Source: Bidens hawaiensis (Eukaryota; Streptophyta; Magnoliopsida; Asterales; Asteraceae). Taken from it: DNA of 64,000 nt. The stretch covers positions 767,001 to 831,000 of the forward strand of contig JAIQDT010000027.1 of assembly GCA_021521415.1 (NCBI GenBank), in the 5' to 3' direction. Numbering within the stretch: position 1 is the stretch's first letter; each line of letters opens with the position of its first letter. Below the pieces are notes generated by a model that was not told the origin of the DNA, ran no database searches, and saw only the letters and a program-made list of their open reading frames with translations. Positions 58,301 through 64,000 of this stretch are shown piece by piece. Made by a program: the position numbers and the translations under genes.

Positions 58301-60908
58301 ATGTCTTCATCTTCAAAGAAACGTAAAGTTGTTCCCTCCACCTTAGAGATCAATAACTACGATCGAAATGGTATTATAATTTTTGTTTAAGAATCTATCA
58401 ACCCAACCGATTGTTTACCAGTATTGCTTTTTTATTTAAACTGGATTTTGTATATTCCGTTTAGGTAATCTTTCAAAAAACCCATTGTTTGATGTTTCAA
58501 ACACACCATAGTCAAATAATATTCAAAGTGTTCATGTTAATCCTCCTAACACATGTTTCTTGAATGGATACTCATCTCCAATCTATCATTACAATCCATA
58601 CGGTAAAATCTGGAAGCCTCAACATTTTAATCATAAATTTAATCAAGTTGAACTTGTTTGTTTTGTAATATTAAATTTTTATTTTACATTTTTTTAATTT
58701 ATTTTCGTACTGTATATTTGTTAAATAAAGGTCAACCTGAAATCGGGCAGTTAGGTAATGTTTCAAACAATACACCACATACTATATCTCAAAACTACCA
58801 ACCAAATAATTATGTGTGTAATTCTCGTGCAAATAAGTTTTATATGTATTGTGTTTTTTTATTTGTTTAAATTTATTGTTAATAGTTTGTTCGAATTATG
58901 TAAAACTTCTAAACACAGCTTCTAATAATATAACCATTACTCACTATGAAGTTCAAAGCGGTTCTTTTTCTACAAATTTACAATGGGAAGGAAAACTTAT
59001 ATCCGTCTACACTACCAAGCGTAAACAATAATTCGCTATATAACAAACGTACATATCTATTTGCATCATTGATAAATATTGTAATTATCTAATTACTGTT
59101 ATTTTCATTATTCATTTTACATTATATATATATACATATTTGCAAATGATACATCTACGCAACTTGAAAGTTCTTATTCATCAAAGCGAAAACAAAGAAA
59201 GGATATTGTAGATGGGAAACGTGATAAATTAAAACATTCCTTAAATAAAAGTTCCTAAAGAAACCCATCTTCTTCAAGTATCACCTTTTTTGTTTGAATC
59301 ATTTAATTTATTTTTAGTTTATTTGTTATGTTAGTAGTTTTATAATATTGTTGTCAACAGGTTGTGTTATCTATTCTAACATCATCCCTAATCCAACGTC
59401 AAGTGTTAGCGCTTCTGTTTTTACCTACATAAATTCTGGAAGTACCTCATCAACAAGGCGTGTTGGAAGACCAAGGAGAACAACCAATACTACTCCTATA
59501 CCTATGCATCTGTTAAACGATTTTAACTTTGTTGTTGATGTATTTAAAGGCATATCATCAGGTTATTAGTTAATACATTATATAAGTCTACATAGTATGT
59601 TATAAATCTATGTCATAACGTTTTTTTATTGTATAGATTACGTTGATCTTGGTAATCAAAGTTTCAAATGTGAGTCTTGCAACTCCTGCTTATGGAAGCT
59701 GAATCTAGGAGAGGAAAAAAAAGTAGTGTCGATTCAAATTTCTCTTTATATTGTCGTAGTGGATATGTTCAACTTCCTGATTTAAAACAACTTCATGAAA
59801 GTTATGTTAAGTTATTTCGTGGCGAAGATCCTGTAAGCAAGTATTTTTTGAAAAATATTAGACGATTCAATTCAATGTTCTCCATTACATCAATGGGTTG
59901 AAAAATTGACAATTCCATTAATAGAGGAAATGCTCCATACACGTTTAGACTCAGTGGAGAAAACTACCATTCTATAGGAACTCTTCTTCCATTAGATGGT
60001 AAGAAACCTCGTTTGCTTAACTATACATTTATGATACAGAGAACGAAATTTCAAACCGACAGGTAGTTTTTGGGTATGGCTTACTTTAAACAGTATATGT
60101 TTTTAATTTTTATAAAGTTAATATTTTATCATATATTTCATTTATATTAACTTTATAGTGTATTTTTTTCCTTTGTTTTTCCTGCAGTTAATCATCATCA
60201 GATGCCCAAAATTTTGATGATTATATTATTAATTATCTGAATTAAATGTTACACTCACAAAATCCATTGGTTCAGGCATATCGGATGGTACGTGATTCTG
60301 TTAAAGAAAATCCTCAGAATGATTTAAAGCTCCACATTGTTGGAACAAGGAAATACGATGCTAGGACGTATAACTTACCAACAGCCTCTGATGTTGCCGC
60401 TCTTATTGTTGGAGATATTGGTGATGCCTTAGACAATAGAGATATAATAGTTAACTCCAGGTCTGGCGGTCTTCGATGAATTAGTGAACTTCATCTTTCT
60501 TATACTCCTCTCCAATTTCCTTTGCTTTATCCTTTTGGTGAGGATGGTTATAAGGTAGACATTCCTCATAGGAATGTCGATCCTTTATCTACGGCTGCCC
60601 GTAAGAAGTTCATGATGCGAGAGTTCTTTTCATATAGGTTACAAGATAGGCCGAACCAATTCTCACTACCCTTAAATGGAAGAAGGCTTTTTCAGCAGCT
60701 TTTGGTAGACAAATACACCATGGTTGAGAGTCAAAGGTTGCTTTTTATCTTGGTAAACAGAGTGAACTTAGGTGTGACACATACGAAAGCCTTTGAAAGC
60801 TTAAGACAGCAGGAAATTCAGATGTTTCCATATCTGGGCAACGTGTAATTCTTCCATCATCTTTTACTGGTGGAAGTAGATATATGATGCAAAATTATTT
60901 GGACACTA
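58301..60908 (+). pseudogene. Helitron Rep protein, N-terminal part
   Basis: It starts MSSSSKKRKVVPSTLEINNY, with a KKRK nuclear-localisation-type signal. Several small exons follow (58465-59230) with low-complexity text. Exon 59361-59562 carries RRVGRPRR, an AT-hook (GRPRR codons 59465-59479), and FNFVVDVFKG. From 59637 the Helitron N-terminal domain is clear: CESCNSCLWK, LPDLKQLHESYVKLF, YFLKNIRRFNSMFSITSMG, APYTFRLSGENYHSIGTLLP, then LPTASDVAALIVGD, LHLSYTPLQFPLLYPFGEDG and FSLPLNGRRLFQQLLVD. Breaks include frameshifts near 59700, 59750 and 60040 and a TGA at 60477-60479. The frame reaches QNYLDT at 60908, where a solo LTR sits. Rep starts rolling-circle transposition. Confidence 0.88.
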
Positions 60909-63070
60909 TGTAACATCCCGTTTTCTCGTTTCGGTTAATAAAATAAAATATGAGTTACTATGAGTCGGGGTTGTGTTGGGAAAATTAGTATGGGTAATGG
61001 ACTTTGGTTAATAAGGATGGGAGAAAGACCATGGGCTTAAGCCCATAACTTATGATATATAAACCTTAATTTACCCATAATCCATCCATTTCCACCCATT
61101 CCATACACCATCAAAAACACACACTTAAGCTCTCTCTCATCTCTATCTTTCTCTAACCGAAACCAAGGAGAATAATCGATTCCCGACCTGAGGTAATGAT
61201 AATATAATATTATATGGATCCAAACCCGCCAGATCTAGTCGCGAAACGACGAGCGGACACCCTAAGCTGTTAAACTCACGAGATCCGGATAGAATCGGGT
61301 ATAAACCGATCAAAATATGAGCTTAGGGGTCACCATAGCTCATATATGGATCAAACGGGACGAAAAACGGTGAAAAACGAGTGAGATCTCGTTTTTCCGG
61401 CGAGATCCCAGCTTTCCAGCGATGACGGCGCTGAAAAACGGCGTGCAAGGTTAAGGATGTCAGAGAATATTTCTAACGTTCTCTGACCTAACCCTAATTC
61501 GTTAACAGATGAATAACGAATTAACAGTAAATCGTTATGCCCCTTCGTTAAGGAAAAGTAACGAAAAAGCCTATAATTTGTTAAGCCATTCGTTAAGTAA
61601 TTCATTAACGGAGAACTGATGAATAAACCCCCAGTTCGTTATAAGGGCCAGTTCATTATAAAGGTTCAATTCGTTATACAGACCAGTTCGTTATAAGGTT
61701 CATTTCGTTATAAATGTTCAATTCGTTAAAACGTCCATTCGTCAAGAAGTGACGAATGAGCCCCATTCGTTAAGGAACTGGATAACGAATTAAACTTTGA
61801 GAGAATGACAGAAAGGTCCCCGGACTTAGATAAAATGGATTAATTACAAAGAAGCCCTCAAATTTTATGAGTTAGCGAATAAAATAATAAATTAGAATTC
61901 TAATGAAAAATGTGTTGAGACAGTTAATGGAAATAAAATTTTTTTCAAGCTGACCTGGCAGCTCGAACCCAGCCAGGGTCTCTGCCCCTTGGACCCTTCT
62001 AGGGGCTGTCGCCCCTAAAACACCGCTGCCAGGGGCGCTGCCCCCGGACCTACGTTCGTTGAGAGTTATAACTAAACTAGAAATACGTTATGGGTAGTGA
62101 TAGTTAATTGATACGTATAATTGTTATACAGTTAGTCCCGCATAGCTAAAGAAAGAGATAACCATTAATGGTGAACGTAACCGAGTTCAGGTGAGTTTCT
62201 AGCCCCATTCCTTGTTATGTTTTCGGGGATGTGTGAATACTCGATGTGATTAGTTAATACACTTACCTTAAGTGGTAAATGTATGCCTTATATGATTTAT
62301 TTATGAATGATTGCTTGTCGGTGCGTGAATGATCTTCGGATATTGCAGGTACTGCCAGGTAATGTGTTGATGATATGATTGTTGTATATGATGAATGAAT
62401 GATGTATGTACGTATGAAATCCAGAATTATATATATAGAAAGGTACGACATGATAGTAGGTAAGAAGGGAGACCGGACCCTAATAATATTCGAGGATGGA
62501 GGCCACCGGACCCTAATAATATTCTAGGATGGAGGTACCGGACCTTAATAATATCTGAGGAATAAGGGAGACCGGTCCCTAATAATATCCGAGGATATAG
62601 GGCACCAAACCCTAATAGTATCTGAGGTATGTAGGGCGTAATGCTCTTTATAATGAAAGGTTAGTTATGAATGTATATGGAAGAATGATGAACAGGTTTA
62701 GTATGTAATGCATACCTTCGAGCACGTATATGTGTATGAAAAGTAAATTAATTGATTAACTAGAACTCACTCAGCGTAGCTGACTTTTAGTATGCACGCA
62801 TGTGAGTAGGATGTGGCAGATTGTTTGATGAGGACACATGGCATGGAATTAAAGCAACTGGCATCTCAAGGAAATGTTATGATGTTTTAAAGACTATGTT
62901 TTGTTTTTAAATGAACATGAATGTTTGTTAAGACAAGATTTGAAAGTTATGTAATATGTTACGATTAAAGTTTTATATTCCGCGTAAAGTTTTAATTAAC
63001 TCTGATATTTAGAACTGTTTTATGAGTAAATCCAACGTCCAAAGTGAGGCGCCGGTAACGGGGCCTTACA
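60909..63070 (+). repeat. Solo LTR, family A, inside the Rep gene
   Basis: TGTAACATCC...GCCTTACA, 2162 bp. The flanks are CACTA (60904-60908) and AACTA (63071-63075), an imperfect duplication. It carries a TAACGAAT/ATTCGTTA array (61490-61790), a GC-rich block (61960-62055), the diverged minisatellite (62465-62645) and a TATA-like box (61056-61063). No internal region. Confidence 0.88.
61056..61063 (+). promoter_or_regulatory. TATA-like box in family A solo LTR
   Basis: TATATAAA after 'gggcttaagcccataac', in the same context as at 33048-33055. Confidence 0.5.
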
Positions 63071-64000
63071 AACTATGTGTCTTTGTAGATGGTATGGTTA
63101 TCCAAATTTTTTTCTTAACCATTACGTGCAATCCCGGTTGGCCAGAAGTCAAACGTTTTTTGAAGGATACCAAATTAAATTCTGAAGATAGGCCCGATAT
63201 ATTATGTCGGATTTCTAAGATGAAGCTTGATTCAATGATTAACTTGTTGAAGGATACGTCTTTGTTTGGGAAGGTTAAAGCAGGTTCGGTTCGCAATTAA
63301 ATATTTTTGTTCATATTTTGTCCCGCTAATTTTGAAGCTATTTTTTAATTATTTTATGCTAATTTTTTTGTTTAATTCCAAATGTGGCCGTTTACACAAT
63401 TGAGTTTCAGAAATGTGGTCTACCTCATGCCCATATTTGCTTATTCATCCATCCAGATAATAAAATTCATAATCCTTCACATATAGATTAGTTTATTTCA
63501 AGTGAAATTCCAGACAAGGTCACCGAACCAGACCTATACCAGCTTGTGTCCGATTATATGCTTCATGGTCCTTGTGGTGAGGCTAACCCGAGCTGTAGTT
63601 GCATGATTGATAGAGAATGTTCCAAGAATTTCCCAAAAATACTTCAAAGTGAGACAAGTATAGATTCAAAAGGTTTTCCAATTTATAAAAGAAGAGATAA
63701 TGGATGTTACGTTGTTAAGATATGTATAAATTTAGATAATAGAAGTGTTGTGACTTACAACAAAATTCTGTTAAGAAACTATCAAGCCCATATAAATGTT
63801 GAGTGGTGCAATCAAGAAGGATCAATCAAGTATTTGTTTAAATATATAAATAAGGGTCTAGATCGGGCTACAATTTCCCTTGTCCAAAATAACAGCCCCG
63901 AGAATGAAGATCCTAATGCAGATGAGATTAAAGCATTCTATGATTGTAGATATCTTTATGCATGTGAGGCTATTTGGAGGATATTTGCTTTTTATGTTCA
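63071..64000 (+). pseudogene. Helitron Rep protein, HUH nuclease part, runs off window
   Basis: Removing the solo LTR continues QNYLDT as MCLCRWYGYPNFF, then, after a one-base shift in a T run near 63110, LTITCNPGWPEV and RPDILCRISKMKLDSMINLL (to 63297). An intron follows. From about 63385 the text is TIEFQKCGLPHAHICLF, where H-A-H (63426-63434) is the metal-binding HUH motif. A TAG at 63488-63490 breaks the frame, then come LYQLVSDYMLHGPCG and CMIDRECSKNFPK. The two catalytic Tyr residues are in KYLFKYINKG (codons 63831-63833 and 63843-63845). This is a Y2 HUH nuclease that nicks and joins DNA in Helitron transposition. The SF1/PIF1 helicase domain would follow outside the window. Confidence 0.92.

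Larger units (their letters stand above)
23126..64000 (+). mobile_element. Large Helitron with RPA, B3 and Rep genes, 3' end outside window
   Basis: The 5' terminus TCTATACATACTATTAAAGC at 23126, preceded by A, matches plant Helitron starts and is followed by a 'ccacgtcaatgccacgtca' segment typical of them. Downstream on the same strand are an RPA70-like gene, two B3-domain genes and a Rep with HUH and two-Tyr motifs. RPA plus Rep is the usual gene pair of autonomous plant Helitrons. The helicase domain and the 3' CTAG hairpin are expected past 64000. Several nested retroelements and a MITE account for roughly 21 kb of the visible 41 kb. That the B3 genes belong to the same Helitron is inferred: they lie between its RPA and Rep genes on the same strand, and no Helitron end is seen in between. 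Confidence 0.75.

Overview
This window is nuclear DNA of a flowering plant. The coding sequences are broken by GT-AG introns, one ordinary plant gene is present (a KIN-10-type kinesin), and most of the rest is LTR retrotransposons primed by initiator tRNA-Met plus a plant-type Helitron. The extra reading frame of the left-hand copia element (1-1566) resembles a family I remember as very abundant in Asteraceae genomes, so a member of the daisy family is my best guess; this is inference from memory. I see no rRNA gene, tRNA gene or CRISPR array.

Left third (1-23125). Positions 1-13009 are one minus-strand Ty1/copia retrotransposon with its 5' LTR at 12487-13009. Its gag-pol is decayed and it carries a large extra ORF downstream of pol; its 3' LTR lies beyond position 1. 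A small inverted-repeat element (13086-13806) follows. Then comes the only intact host gene, a kinesin of 511 residues in 11 exons on the minus strand (14540-16860). After a mostly non-coding stretch with a MITE, there is part of a minus-strand LTR element with a TGGCGCC-type primer site (18777-23125). A foreign solo LTR (20326-22425, TSD AATTG) sits inside its LTR.

Right two thirds (23126-64000). I read this as a single large plus-strand Helitron enlarged by nested insertions. It starts with a Helitron-type terminus (TCTATAC...) at 23126 and runs off the window end. Its genes in order are: an RPA70-like single-strand DNA-binding protein (27201-32677), two multi-exon genes of B3 DNA-binding domains (41172-53238 and 53868-57680), and the Rep protein with HUH and two-tyrosine motifs (58301-64000). 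The helicase part would lie past the window.

The Helitron has been hit at least six times. A hAT-type MITE (TSD CCAAAAAT) itself contains a solo LTR. A solo LTR lies in the RPA gene. A complete but dead chromovirus-type gypsy element is at 32899-40713 (TSD AGTTG). A young, nearly intact gypsy element of the same broad group is at 41760-52373 (TSD TGATC), inside a B3 exon. Solo LTRs also lie in the second B3 gene (TSD TCGGG) and in the Rep gene. In four cases, removing the insertion and one TSD copy joins the flanking coding sequence again (for Rep an adjacent frameshift remains), so these were Helitron genes before they were hit.

The Helitron genes are now pseudogenes, as are most retroelement genes. 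Many premature stops are explained by single C-to-T or G-to-A changes. Apart from the kinesin, no gene here looks able to make a normal protein.
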